Part shown: one piece after another, positions 33,401 to 45,064 of the stretch | How positions within the stretch are numbered: position 1 is the stretch's first letter | Layout of the letters: each line of letters starts with the position of its first letter | NCBI RefSeq assembly: GCF_047663525.1 | Contig: NC_092612.1 | Coordinates: forward strand, 2,017,501 to 2,081,500 | DNA length: 64,000 bases | Origin: Anas platyrhynchos | Lineage: Eukaryota > Chordata > Aves > Anseriformes > Anatidae | Reading direction: 5' to 3' | The notes under the pieces: model-generated | The model's input: the letters and a program-made list of their open reading frames with translations, nothing else | Told to the model about the DNA's origin: nothing | Databases searched by the model: none | Made by a program: the position numbers and the translations under genes

Positions 33401-35340
33401 TTCTTCTGCAACACCAGCCAAACCTCTGGGTAGAAGAAGTGTCACTCTGACTCCTTCTGGGATCCAGGAGCCTCTTGTTCAGGTTGCTCTCTGCATTCCT
33501 CTTTTCATCAAATAGCTACTCATTGCACCAGCCTCTGCTTCTGCGAGCTTCTGCGAGTGAGCTTAATGTCTGCCATTTAATTAAGTAGATCCCAGAAGCT
33601 GCGGCTTTGGAATATCATTTCTTTCCGGTTCTTTTGGCAAAGGATGATGGCCGTGAACGGATGTCGCTGTGGAGTCCTGACTCACTGAACCTAATGTGAC
33701 TAGTCAAATAGCCAAATTGCTCATAAATATAATAGAGATCCACAAATAAGTGTCAATTAAAAATAATAATCCATCCCTCTGGTGTTCCCACATATTACAA
33801 ATGCAGATCAATTTATATCTCCTAAAATATCTATTTCTCCTGGAAGTTGTTACAATTTCTTGCTAATCAAATATAACAATAGGGTTCACAATAACACACT
33901 ATAGAAAGGGAGACGTAGAACCAGTCATCACCATTGGTTTCAGAAATGAGCCTGGAGCCCCAGGAAAGCATGAACGGTACAAACCAGGCCAAGAGAACCC
34001 CCCCCAGCAGAATAAGCAATGGTGGTAGCTGCTGTGAGGGGACCTAGAGGAGCTGGAGGGCGATTGCTGGTATTGCACAGCAAGGTTAGCGTTAGGTGGA
34101 GGAGACGGGGAGATGTTTATCCATCAAAATACTAGACACATAAATCTCATCTGGTTGCTCTCAGTATGTTTTATTATCTTTGGGGCCTATCTGTTGCAGT
34201 CATGGCTCTTCCTCCTCACCCTGAGGCAGATATGCAACATGAGCAAAACCCACTGTACAAGTCCCTATTCCTGTCATCTACAAAAGCTGCTGGTGCAAGT
34301 CTGGGGGGGGAAAAAGGCACATGATGCACTACGTCTATGCTGCAAATGAAGAGAGGAGCGGAAAGAATGAACAAACCATGAGGTGCTCCCAGGAAGATGC
34401 CAAGAGCAATGCAAATCTGCTCACATGAGTTTAGGTCAGGAACTCCAGTTCCCCCGTGTAAACACTAGAAAGGAATCGGCGCCGATGCCTGTCATTCTCC
34501 AGCAGAACTCCTGATGTCCAGTATAAACAGGATGCACTGCTCATGCTGAATGGATTGTTGCTGTTTTTTTTCTGCTCATTCAGCATTTTTGTAAGTGATC
34601 TAGTTGGGGAATTTGGCCACCCAAATGTAGCCCAGTGATCACATTCCACCTCTGTGATTGGAATATCTTGGAGAAATAAAGATTTTCTGTGCTGTGAAGC
34701 TGAGTGACATATCACAACTAGGAAAATGATTCAATAGCTAACATGGAGTTCTGGGCCTTAATTCCACTTAAACTGAAGTAAATTTACACTGCTCTAGCAA
34801 TGGAAAAATAGGCCTTTAAAATGTGTGCCCCTCTGTTTTGCCACGAATGGCTTGAAGAGGTCCTCAGGGTGACTGGAGTTGTGTCCCCATTGGCATTGCC
34901 AAGCACGAATGCTGTTAATAGGGCAGCAGTATGGAGAGGAAGGGGCTGGGTGTATTTAATGTTTAAAAAGGTCCTGGAGAAACAGAAACCTCAATATACT
35001 GTGGAAGTATTGATGGCACACTGTAGGATTAGCTCCCTCTTAGCATGAGAATTAGGAGAAAATATTTCTCAGAGTAAATCAAATCAATTAATTGCCCGTC
35101 TTCACTAATAATAGCCATCTGTTCTTGCTTCATTGAAAATACAACTAAGGTATTATTCAGACATTTATGGAAATAAGGAGTTTAAAATATCCAAGCATAC
35201 TAAATCTTTTTGGAAAAGCAATTAATGCTGTACCTATCTGATTATTATTTTTTGATTACTGTGTCATTCCCGTTGGGAACTGCATGACTTGGGTATTAGG
35301 TGGAAACAGATTTTGCTCAGAATCACATGCCTTGCCTGGA
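30490..35340. other. Intergenic interval between the two Cys-rich genes
   Basis: No gene is supported. Open frames here are short and of ordinary composition. At 33117-33136 there is a 20-base block identical to one in the promoter of the 183-aa gene (35345-35364), not followed by a clear TATA, donor and coding exon. It could be the remnant of a third promoter copy or a shared regulatory element. Confidence 0.5.
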
Positions 35341-35344
35341 AGAA

Positions 35345-35550
35345 GGTTTCCATCAAAAATTATGTTGTAAACAAATATGTAAAGCATGTATAGGTGGAGC
35401 TTATTCAAGTTGTTAGTGGTCAGGTGTCCATACCCCTGGGCTTCTTCGTTTCCGGAGATGACGCCACGCAAGCCATATAAAAAGGTTTGCATTTTGATGC
35501 CCACATCAGTTCATTTGACTTCTCCCTCACTCACTTGTGTTGGTGAACTG
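35345..35550 (+). promoter_or_regulatory. Promoter and non-coding exon 1 of the 183-aa Cys-rich gene
   Basis: TATAAAAA at 35476-35483. An exon of about 43 bases ends TTGGTGAACTG at 35550, donor GTAAGTCTTT. Upstream blocks (AGGTTTCCATCAAAAATTAT, AGGTGGAGC, TCCATACCCCTG, TTTCCGG) occur in the same order and spacing as at 26759-26897. The acceptor TTTGCCTCCAG ends at 36548, so the intron is about 1 kb. Confidence 0.8.
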
Positions 35551-36569
35551 GTAAGTCTTTATTGGATTTATCAGGGAATAATATGATAACTGTGTTACTC
35601 GGTTGTTCTGGTCAAAAGAATATACTAGCTATCACAGGAGAGCTTTGCTTCAAGTGTTCCTGTTTCAGGATTTTGTCTTGGGATGGGGGGAAGAAATGTT
35701 GGACTCTTTTAGAGTTTGTTCCTCTGTAAGTAGCTTGCAAATGTCCTGTCACCTGTTGGGAAACTATCTGTCTCTTATCCTCCTTCATATTCACTCTTCA
35801 TTAATTTATGTAAACCTCATTAAGTCAGGAAATTATATAAATTACTGGATGCTGCAGAGTAAGACCTGGGACTTCAAAAGAGATGGCTGGGAAGAAGCAC
35901 TGTCAGTAAGAAGGAAGCTGCAGGACACCTGAGGGCTGCACTGCAGGAGGCATCTGTGAGAAATCAGGATGAGGAATTGAATCAGAAATAGGAGCTGCAG
36001 CACCTGGCCCAACCCTTCCCTTATGAAGGGAGAAGCCCATTAATTTTGATGCAGCTCCAATGATGAACCACGATATACAGCAGGGAGAGCGTCTGAACTT
36101 GTGGTCTTTGGGATTTATCCTCTGGGATTAGCAGCTCAATGTCTACACAAATGGGGATGTGCTCTGTTGTGTGTCTGAGGAACTGAAAAACTGATGGACA
36201 GAGGATGGGCTCTGGAACATCTGACGACTTAAATAAGAAAATAAGGAAATAGACAATTTTAACATTATGGCTTCTTCAAAGTTAAACTGTGTGCAACTGT
36301 TAAGGGTTTATGGTTGTAGTTTCTTTAACACTGATGCTTGCAGGTTCCCAAGAAAGGAATAATCTGGTAGTGCTAGTTGTATGTATTTGAATGCAGAAAT
36401 CATTCACACATGCAACTTTTCCTAATAGGCCTCTTCTGAATCCACCAGCTAACTGCTATGTATGTTTTAAGGGCTTAGGTTGGGAATTGTGGCTTACAGA
36501 GAAAAGACAAATGTCCTGATCTTGTCTCTCTCTTGTCTTTGCCTCCAGCTTTGCCAGCACCCCAGAAGA

Positions 36570-37121
36570 ATGTCTTACTACGAGCAGTGCAAGCAGCCCT
36601 GCCTGTTCCCTTCCTTCTGCGTGAAGAAATGCAACCAGTGTGTGGAGCCCTGTGAGCCGGTGTGCGTGGAGCCCTGCAGCAACATCTGCGTGAAGCCATG
36701 CTCCACGCAGTGTGTGGAGGTCTGTGCCCCTAAGTGTGTGGATGTCTGCCAGGCTCCCTGTGCCTCCGAGTGCACCACATGCTGCACCACCCAGTGCGTG
36801 GAGCCCTGCAGCACCCAGTGTACCACCCAGTGCGTGGAGCCCTGCAGCACGCAGTGTACCACCCAGTGCGTGGAGCCCTGCACCACGCAGTGCGTCGAGG
36901 TCTGTCCCCCCACATGCATCGATGCCTGCATAAAGCCCTGTGAAACCCAGTGCCCGACCCACTGCACCACCCAGTGCGTGGAGCCCTGCATCAGCCAGTG
37001 CTGCACCAAGTGTGTGGAGCCCTGCCCGCCGGCGTGCGTGGAGGTGTGCGCTAAGAAGTGTGATACGTGCGAGACCGTGTGCCTGGAGCCATGTGGCACT
37101 GTCTGCTCTCACCCGTGCTAA
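36570..37121 (+). CDS. EDC cysteine-rich protein, 183 aa, C-x3-C periodic (EDCRP-like candidate)
   Basis: Seen: start ATG at 36570 (MSYYEQCKQPCLFPSFC), 21 bases into exon 2; upstream in-frame ATG 36480 is intronic. Stop TAA 37119-37121. About 47 of 183 residues are Cys (about 26%), placed almost strictly every fourth residue in units such as CVEPCSTQCTTQCVEPC. Glu, Pro, Thr and Val fill the gaps. The C-terminus is CGTVCSHPC. The C-T-T-x-C-V-(E/D)-P-C core is shared with the 719-aa neighbour, and the promoters are homologous, so the two are paralogues by tandem duplication. The MSYY-x-QCKQPC start resembles SPRR/loricrin-type EDC proteins. Expected product: a disulfide-rich cornification protein of skin appendages (inferred). 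This is an alternative candidate for avian EDCRP. Confidence 0.87.
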   Translation: MSYYEQCKQPCLFPSFCVKKCNQCVEPCEPVCVEPCSNICVKPCSTQCVEVCAPKCVDVCQAPCASECTTCCTTQCVEPCSTQCTTQCVEPCSTQCTTQCVEPCTTQCVEVCPPTCIDACIKPCETQCPTHCTTQCVEPCISQCCTKCVEPCPPACVEVCAKKCDTCETVCLEPCGTVCSHPC

Positions 37122-37519
37122 TTGCCTTACTTGAATGGGCCTTGCGAGCACCCCCAACACTTTGGTGCATTGCAATATCCACGGGCTCATGAGCATCCAT
37201 GGAATGAAACACAGATTACAGACCCACCTGCGACGTACCAAGACCTCTCCCAACATGGTTATCCCACGTTTTCTTTGACTTGGAAAATATTTCTCTGAAT
37301 TTTTCCAGCCTGGACCTTTTCTTCCTATGCTACTTCTGCTACTTCTAACTCAGCGCCTTTTTCTTGGTAACTGCAGTTGACCATTATTATACCACGGGGC
37401 ATCTTGGCAGAGGCTGTGCTATGAGAAGTTGGTGTTGGAAGATGTCTCCACTTCCATTCTATAATTCTCATCTTGTCTTTTAATGCATGTCTTCTTGCCT
37501 TTCAATGTCTATGTGCAGC

Positions 37520-37525
37520 AATAAA
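37520..37525 (+). promoter_or_regulatory. Polyadenylation signal of the 183-aa gene
   Basis: AATAAA about 400 bases after the stop, with a T/GT-rich region (TGTGTCTTCTGTC) just downstream. Confidence 0.7.
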
Positions 37526-37529
37526 AATT

Positions 37530-40260
37530 GACCATCGATGGCATAATGTGTCTTCTGTCTTTCTTTTGTCCCCCAATTCCTGTGTCTTCGGACCCAAGAA
37601 CATCTTCCTTTAGTTTTCCTTTTAAAAAGCTTGTACGGCTGTAGAGGATTTGTGTCTAAAATGCAGTGCTGTGAACAGAGAGAGCATGCATTATAACGTT
37701 GGACAATATTAATACCATAAACAAAACATCAGCTGATGAACACTTTCCTGACAGGTATCACAGTTCTGGTCTACCTCAGAGTAATGATACAAATTTTTTT
37801 TTTTTTGATCTTTATGTCTCTGTGTTTTGGGACCAAACCTTAGGAACTGTTAAAACGTAAATTTAAGTGGAAGAAAACCCCAAGCCCAAGAGAGAAATCA
37901 TTGAAACCTAATGGTGAGTTTTTAATTATTTATTTAAATCAATCTGATGGAGATGAAAATGGTATTTTCAGGGAACCTTTCCCATGATCCTCGCTGACTA
38001 AAGATAGAAAGTAGGGGATTCGGCTTCAGGAGATGAATGTTTTTGTGGTTCAGGAACAGGTCCTAGCCCTGCAAGTTTGCAGTTTTGGTCCAAAGTTTGC
38101 TGTAGATACTTTGTGTGGCTTTGGGCAAGTCTTACCATTGTTATCTATCCATTCCCCATCTGCAACGAGGAGAAGTTACCTCCCCAGCTGATAAAGTAGT
38201 TGGCATTTCAGGTTCATTAACACCTGGCAGGGGACAATAATATTTGAATTCACTTACAGATGCATCCTCTTTATCTAGAGACACAATTCTGAAACTGAAG
38301 GAGGCCCATTGTCTGGATGGATGTTGTACCCATTTAGACGTCGAGTTTCGGAGACAACGCTCCCATTGTCTTACATACCGTGCATGTGACTTGCTTACCT
38401 CTGTCTCCATGATGGCCATACAATTTCCATGTCTGGGATGAAGAGAATTATTACCCACCTACCGTGTCATTATGTCAAGGGTGGAGGAGGACTAATCTAG
38501 AAAAGAAAAGAGTTATATTTAGGTGTGTGTAAACACTGTTACCAAATCAGCATCTAATGAAACCTTGTGTGCAGGTTTGACAGTAGATTATTTTTTGTCT
38601 TATTTCTGTCAACGCCAAAAGGTGATATCATCAGAAAGGAATAATGATAGACAAAATACTGTATCTCACTAAGGCAAAGAAATTCTACACTGCAACATGC
38701 CTTCAGTTCAAAGTGGTGGACCAGATATTTAACAGCAAGAAAGGGGAAGGGGAGACTAAGAACATGTACCTCCAATTCTACTGTTGAACCCAAACCTTTA
38801 GGGATTCAACACAGAACTTTGCCATCCACAACCTCACAAATGACTGCTTGCTGCTGCCACATACTTCACGTCAGTGCCCAGGTTCAGGCATGGAAAATGT
38901 CTTAGTCAGGAAGTCATATGCAGCTACTAAGGAGATCTGTCCCACAGGTTAGTCACTCATAATTGATGTCCAGTCTTCTTCATCCAGTTCTATAAGACAT
39001 GTTAGTCATTTAAAATTTCCTCTCTTTTCTTCTGTCTCCGCTGCAAGCTCTGGACCAGGTGCAGTAATGATAGATGTGAGCACGCTGCTCCAAAAACCCT
39101 AGAGGAAGTGGACAAAGAGACCTGTTAGGCTGTGCTCATCATGTTTCCTGTTCCTGTAGGAACATGTGTCGCAAAAGCCCTGACACATTGCTCTTCTATG
39201 CACCTGTGGTTAATGTTGAGCATTGCTAAGGTTCTCCTATATATTTACAAAAATTAATGATGTTTGGTCCGTGTTAACCACGCGATCATTAAGACCCCTG
39301 GTAAATCAGCAATGAATGGGCAACATTAAGGTGTGGGATATTCCATTAGCACCTGCTGCTCGCCTACACCCAGTGGAAGCCATGTCCGTCATCTCTTTGC
39401 ATATCACACCACTATAATGGACACTGGGCTGTAATTCATGGGGCTGAATATGACCCCACAGGGCATAGCATTGAGAAATACTCAAGGAAGGTTGAACTAC
39501 CTTTTCCACTAGAGCTAAGGGCAATGTTTCAGTTGAAACAATTTCTCTATTCCTTCCTGGGGAAAAAAAAAAAAAATCAAGAGGACTCTCATTTTAATCT
39601 AACATAGATCCATCCCCAGAAAAAGAAATCCTGCCACAACCCCAGCAAGCCAAACCCAGTGTTTGTAAATAAAATTTAGTTCCATCAGTGAAAAACTAAG
39701 GGAAATCCTAAGAAAACGTACGGAGAAACCTTTCCAATTTCTCAGTAGTATGAAACGTTTCAGTCCTCTTTTGGGGAAGGAAAATGGAGAAGGACAGAAG
39801 CAAGAGCTGAAAACACGGAGTGTTCCAAATGCAGGCCTGCTGCCCTTCCTGGGAGCTGGGAAGGACAAGTCTCCTGTGCCTTGCTCCAACATATCTCATC
39901 CAGCCAGAGATCTATCCTGGTGATCACAGACAAAATTACTGGGGGACACCTAACCTTTATGCAAATATCTTACTAACTCCAGAGTGGATCTGAGCTGGCC
40001 CAGAAAACTGAGTTCAGCTGTGGGATCTTTGCCCAGGGTCGGGACAAGATGAATTAATAATAAATTAGCCAGTTATTACCAGACTGGGTGTGCCTTGCAT
40101 TAAAAACAACAAATCCCCCGCACCCAAAAGAGGAGGCATCTCTGATAGACCTTGACTGAAGTCCAGGAGTACGGAGGTGTTAGTGGAGCAGGTTCTGGTT
40201 GTGAAAGATTCTGGTCATCACATTAATCTGTTGTCATCAACTCCCAGGGCTGACTTCTGA
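37530..40260. other. Intergenic interval
   Basis: No coding exon, EDC promoter set or clear mobile element was recognised. It contains short A/T homopolymers (about 37794-37807 and 39563-39575). Confidence 0.5.
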
Positions 40261-40265
40261 AAGCG

Positions 40266-40343
40266 TATAAAAGCCTCCTGGTTGGGAGGCTCCTTAAACC
40301 AGGTGGCTCTTTCTTCCCTTCCTCCAACAGCAGAAGACGCTAG
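40266..40343 (+). promoter_or_regulatory. Core promoter and non-coding exon 1 of the 55-aa SPRR-like gene
   Basis: TATAAAAG at 40266-40273. An exon of about 48 bases ends AGACGCTAG at 40343, followed by donor GTGAGTCC. The acceptor TTTTCTTCCAG ends at 41503. Intron about 1.16 kb. Confidence 0.75.
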
Positions 40344-41297
40344 GTGAGTCCCTTCAAGCACAGTTTGCTCTACAGACTGGGGGTTCTGGTGCTCTGTTAT
40401 TGGGAAACTGGATGATTTTTCTTCATTTTGTTTCTCTAGTAGCAACTCCCACCCATCTCCCTTTCAATTTCGCCTCCATGAAGGTGAAAACCGTATTATG
40501 TTATTTTGAGACGGTCTGAGGCTCCACAGTGGCTGGCTGACTCTTTGAATCAGCAAGCCTGTGTTATCCCTCATCATTTTTTCCAGATGATAAGAATCGT
40601 TTTGGATAACCATCAGGTATTTTGTATCAGATACCAAAGGATAGCATTCACCAACTCATTGTGCATATGTAGAGTAGCCATGTGCTGATCACCACAGACT
40701 CCTGCGTTTCCAGGGCTCTGAGTTTCACTTTTTTGTACAAGATGGTAGCAGCACACAGCAAGAGAACCATTCACCTGTGCCTACAGCCAGAGACATGGCT
40801 CCTGCTCTAAGGCTCTCAATGGTATTAGCAGAGACATGGCTGTAGCCAGAAAGGATTGCTATCAAGCTATTGTCTTTTTCAGAGATCACTTGCAACACAG
40901 AAATATCACTGTATTTTTTCTCCTCTTGCAGCAGTTTTAAATATTGCTCTGAGGTTCTTTATGATCTAAGCATGCTTTCCTTACAATTTGCATTGCTTCT
41001 TAATCTGTCACTTGAAATATTTGGAAAACAATGGGCAGAAGGAAAGAAGGAAAAAGCCTCTCATTATTTCTCTCCCTCTTATTCTGTAACCATTTACCTG
41101 TTGGGATCAAAACTTTGTTAGGGCAGTGCTTGCCTCTTATCCTTTTTTATGCGTATATACAGTTATGCCTCAAGGCCTCGGCAGAGTGGCTGAGCACCAT
41201 AGAAATCATACAAGAAGTGTGGGGAAGCTAAAACAAACTGGAGTCACCAACAAAAATTGCTGTGAACAGCAGCATCCTAAGTGATTTCCAAGTTTCT

Positions 41298-41352
41298 GTT
41301 TGTTTGTTTGTTTCTGTTGTTACTTATTTATTTGTTTGTTTATTTATTTATC
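41298..41352. repeat. TTTG/TTTA simple repeat in the intron of the 55-aa gene
   Basis: Interrupted tetranucleotide tract (TTTG units then TTTA units) located about 150 bases before the splice acceptor of exon 2. Confidence 0.75.
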
Positions 41353-41514
41353 TATTGCGTTTTTTACTGGTAGAATTAGATTTTAAAGGCTTTTCATTGT
41401 TAGCCTGATATCAAGGCAAAAGAACTGACTGAAACCCTAATATCAAGAAAGGAGAATTGTGTTGGGCTCAATTTAACTGGAATGGCACCTTGTTTTCTTC
41501 CAGGTTTAGCCAAA

Positions 41515-41682
41515 ATGTCTTCCCACCAGCAGAAGCAGCAGCAGCAAATGCCTCCAAAATGCCAGGAAAAGTGTCCTCCAAAGTGTGTGGAGCAATGCCA
41601 GCCTCCAAAAGGACAAGCCAAGTGTCCTGTGAAGAGCATCCCACAGCAGCAGCAGCAGCAGCAATGCCCAAAGCAGAAGTAG
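41515..41682 (+). CDS. Small SPRR-like Gln/Cys/Lys/Pro-rich EDC protein, 55 aa
   Basis: Seen: start ATG 41515, 11 bases into exon 2, giving MSSHQQKQQQQMPPKCQEK at the start and a QQQQQQQCPKQK end. The middle has Cys-Pro-Lys motifs (KCPPKCVEQCQPPKG). Gln is about a third of residues, with Lys and Cys next. This head-repeat-tail layout with Gln/Lys at both ends is typical of small proline-rich cornified-envelope precursors, in which Gln and Lys are transglutaminase targets (family knowledge). It shares the MSSxQ start with the 314-aa gene on the opposite strand at 45064 and the broken gene at 52391. The seven-Gln tract is encoded by near-pure CAG repeats and may vary in length. Too short for a firm orthologue name. 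Confidence 0.8.
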   Translation: MSSHQQKQQQQMPPKCQEKCPPKCVEQCQPPKGQAKCPVKSIPQQQQQQQCPKQK

Positions 41683-41916
41683 CACTAACAGCAGTGGTTG
41701 CAAAGTGCTGTGGAAGAGGCAAATGCATTTTTCCAACCTCTCCCTCTGCCTGCTAGCTCTGCCAGAATAGCTGGGAATTTGCAACACACCTTCTTTGTTT
41801 GCAGGCAGAAATCATGTTACAAAGAGATGCAATTCATTATCTTGGATTTATTCATCTTCTACTATAAAAATGTCACGGGGGCATTTCCTTCTGATCTTTA
41901 ATTCGGGACATGCTGC

Positions 41917-41922
41917 AATAAA
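41917..41922 (+). promoter_or_regulatory. Polyadenylation signal of the 55-aa gene
   Basis: AATAAA 235 bases after the stop codon, followed by T-rich sequence. Confidence 0.7.
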
Positions 41923-41929
41923 ATTGTAA

Positions 41930-44115
41930 TTGACCTCATTATTTGCTGCCTGATATTTTTGTGCTTTACTTGTGTCATTCATTCTCTTTCGATTTCTTTT
42001 AGTAGTCAAAGAATCACCTTTAAGCATGCACATACATATAGGTAGGGCTTACATACACTTGGGCCCATGTACATTTGCCTTCCAGATTTCCCACGGAGGA
42101 AATTACATTCTCAGGCATTGAATATTTATGTAGGGATTATCAAATCTTGCAAGTGTTTTTCACCCTGAACTGGAGCAAACTAAGGAAACTTGGTGTTCTG
42201 CAAGGTATAACATTCCGAAGTACGTTCCTGTGGAATCTATCAAAGCAATTAATTGTGAATCTGAGTCCCAGATATACTATAACTGCTGAGAGAAAAACAG
42301 CCTTTGGAAGTTCTTAACACTGAAAGGAAGCTTTCGCTTGCTTAGAAAGAATATTTTTAGTTCTAAAAGAATCAGAAATGGGATTTTGAATGTTGCCTTT
42401 TCTCAGCAGGAAATACTGGCTCAGCTAATTGATTTCCAGCCAGCTGTATGGCAAGGCAGAGGAGGAAAATTATCATAAAGGCAGAAGCTGTTGAATGCTA
42501 TGATAGTGGTGTCTTGCAGACAGACACAAATCTGCTCTGCAAACCAGAAGCTGTGTGTCTCAGAGTGATTCTGTGATCAGACGATGAGGTTGGCTGTATC
42601 TAACCCATCTAGCAAGTACAGGGCCAAACTAGCGAGACCACATTGCTCCTGGCTCATCTGAAGTGTGGGAAAAGCTTGTCTGCCTGTGCTTGCAACCCTC
42701 CTGATAGGTACACCCATGCCTTCTGCCTGCTGGAGGTCACGGGGTGGCTGTGAATGTGTTTAAGTTGGGCAGACTGAGCACTGGGATAGCTGGGCATAAG
42801 CTGATGCCCTGTGTCCTGCTTTGGGATGGGGTGTCTTGCAGAGAGCTGTGTCAGTGCTATTAATTAGTGTTTCTGTACAATAAGCCATCCCCATGCTGGT
42901 ACAGCCCAGGGGCTCTTGCAGGTGCCTGGAGGAGAGGAACAGAAGATCCAGGGTTCTCTGCAAGCACCCAAGTTTCTGAGTTCCAATTTGCCTGGTTTTC
43001 AGCCTAAAAAGTGAGCGATTTGCAAGCTGAGACTCCTTGTCCTCTTCATAAGCAGAAGATATTAAAAGTCTCCACAATTCAGTATTCAAAGTCATTTTTA
43101 TTGTTGATTTTCACAGTGAAATAAACCTGGATACAATATCAGCCTAAAATAATTAGAGTTAAGCACCAAACACATACGCAACAGCACTGTGTGGTGAAAT
43201 ATGTTCCAGGGTGTAATTCTGACAGCACCGTGTATGCCGCCTCCTTTATCCTGTCTAACAGCTGGAAGCTACGCATGAGGTTAAACTATTTCAAAACATG
43301 TCTGGGTTGCATTTAATTATCTATATCTTTTCCATAAATACTCTCAGCTCAAGCTGCTCTTTACACATCCTAGAAAATCAGAGGTGAGCTCTCTCAGGAA
43401 AGCGCTGATGACTACCAGCTCAGCTAAGCAGATAATTAAGAGGTGATGGATCCTTTGTAAAAATCTTTCCTTTCCTCTAGCTAAATGGATTTATTATTAT
43501 TTTTTTTTATTGCATAAAATATTTAGCACTGTGGATTCATGATTCAGAAAACCTTCTTGCCATCAACCAGAACCCCTTAGCGGCAGGTTCTGCAGAAAAC
43601 TCAAATCCTATTATTAATAGGCAAAAGCCCTAAATGCAAGGTGGGAGATGGCATTCGCATGCAGGGAGCAGAGGATGGGGGTGAGGGGAGGGGGAATGCA
43701 TGAAAACCAGGAGGCAGTGTGCAGGTCTGCAGGATGAGCTGGCTCATTGGGTTGAGTTCAAACACTTAGCTTAATGAACCCTGGCTCCAGCCTGCCATCA
43801 TGCTCTTCGATTTCTCTCCAGGTGTTTGAAAGCCATGAATGGTTGGGAGAGGGCAGAGATTCAGGTTGCTGGAAAGTCGAATGCACATGCCTACACCACC
43901 ACTTGAAGCCTTCCTATCTATTGACAGTCCTGACGTGTCGGTTAGCGTATGGCTGTTAGTACGGGATAACGCTAGCATTAGTGGGGGGAGTTGGGAGCCG
44001 TGCTTCTTAACAGAAATTCTGCGGTGAAAAGGGTGTTGGAAAATGACCTTTGCGAGACACGGGGAGAGGAGGTCTTACATCCTGCTTCTCTCTTCAGGGC
44101 TTCCCTTGTCAGCTG
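41930..44115. other. Convergent intergenic region and likely 3' UTR of the 314-aa gene
   Basis: Lies between the plus-strand 55-aa gene and the minus-strand 314-aa gene. Minus-strand AATAAA hexamers at 43495-43490 and 43102-43097 are candidate polyadenylation signals for the latter, implying a 3' UTR of about 0.6-1 kb. No coding sequence is supported. Confidence 0.45.
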
Positions 44116-44119
44116 CAAA

Positions 44120-45064
44120 TTACTTCTGCATCAGTGGCCACTGGTTGGGCTGCTTCACTTGCTGCTGCTCGATGGGAGGGTGCTTCTCGGGAAGGGAGCA
44201 CTGCTCCGGCTCAGGGTCCGGCACCGGGATCTCCTTGCACTCTTGCTTCTCCTGGGCACACGGTTCAGGGTCAGAGCATTGAATGGGGACAGGCACCTCG
44301 ATCTCCTTGTATTCCTGCTCCTCCTGGGGACATGGGGTGGGCACCGGGATCTCTTTGCACTCCTGCTTCACCTGAGGACATGGTTCAGGGTCAGAGCTTT
44401 GAACAGGGACAGGCTTTGGGATCTCCTTGCACTCCTGCTTCTCCTGGGGACATGGTGCAGGGTCAGGGACAGGCACAGGGATCTCCTTGCATTCCTGCTT
44501 CTCTTGGGGACATGGTGCAGGTTCAGGGCATTGAACGGGGATTGGTACAGGGATCTCCTTGCACTCCTGCTTCTCCTGGGGACATGGTGCAGGGTCAGGG
44601 CTTGGAACAGGGACTGGCACGGGGATTTCTTTGCATTCCTGTTTCTCCTGGGGACATGGTGCAGGTACAGGACAGATAACGAGGGTGGGCTCTGGCATCT
44701 CTTTGCATTCTGATTTCTCCTGGGAGCATGAAATAGGTTCAGGGTGTGATACAGGAGGGAAAGTTGGTGGTAGCTTGGTTTGCTGCTGCTGCTGCTGTTC
44801 CTGGGGTGGATACTCAGGTATTACGACCACTGGTTCTTCTCCCTTGCCTGGTTCCACCAAGGGTGCTTGCGATGGCTCTGTTTTCTCTGGGCACTGTACC
44901 ACAACTACTGGAGTTGGGTCTTGGACTTGGACTTCAGGTTGCTGCTGTGGACATGGGACCTGCTCAGGGCATGGAACCGGCTCTTGGCTTTCCTTTGGAA
45001 TAGTTTTGCTCAGGCCAGGTGGGAGGGTGATTTCCTGCTTGCACTGCACCTGATTCGAAGACAT
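44120..45064 (-). CDS. Pro/Glu/Gln/Cys-rich involucrin/SPRR-like EDC protein, 314 aa
   Basis: Seen: start ATG at 45064 (MSSNQVQCKQEITLPPG), 21 bases after the acceptor CATTTCTTTCAG (exon start 45085). The in-frame TTG at 45079 is not a start. An N-terminal head rich in Pro, Val and Glu is followed by a Gln tract (QEQQQQQQT, near residue 90). Eight repeats of 14-24 residues with core CPQEKQECKEIPVP and variable PVQCPEPAP-type spacers come next. The tail is QQQVKQPNQWPLMQK. Gln/Glu/Lys/Pro repeats with a Gln-Lys-rich tail are the hallmark of transglutaminase-cross-linked envelope precursors (family knowledge). One repeat carries Tyr in place of Cys (EEQEYKEIEVP). The exact orthologue is not recognised; it belongs to the proline/glutamine-rich avian EDC group by composition. 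Confidence 0.85.
   Translation of the reverse strand: MSSNQVQCKQEITLPPGLSKTIPKESQEPVPCPEQVPCPQQQPEVQVQDPTPVVVVQCPEKTEPSQAPLVEPGKGEEPVVVIPEYPPQEQQQQQQTKLPPTFPPVSHPEPISCSQEKSECKEMPEPTLVICPVPAPCPQEKQECKEIPVPVPVPSPDPAPCPQEKQECKEIPVPIPVQCPEPAPCPQEKQECKEIPVPVPDPAPCPQEKQECKEIPKPVPVQSSDPEPCPQVKQECKEIPVPTPCPQEEQEYKEIEVPVPIQCSDPEPCAQEKQECKEIPVPDPEPEQCSLPEKHPPIEQQQVKQPNQWPLMQK
44206..44720 (-). repeat. Coding repeats CPQEKQECKEIPVP in the 314-aa gene
   Basis: Eight imperfect units of variable length. The Cys-Pro-Gln-Glu-Lys-Gln-Glu-Cys-Lys-Glu core is strongly conserved; the spacer varies from two to about ten residues, rich in Pro and Val. Confidence 0.85.
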
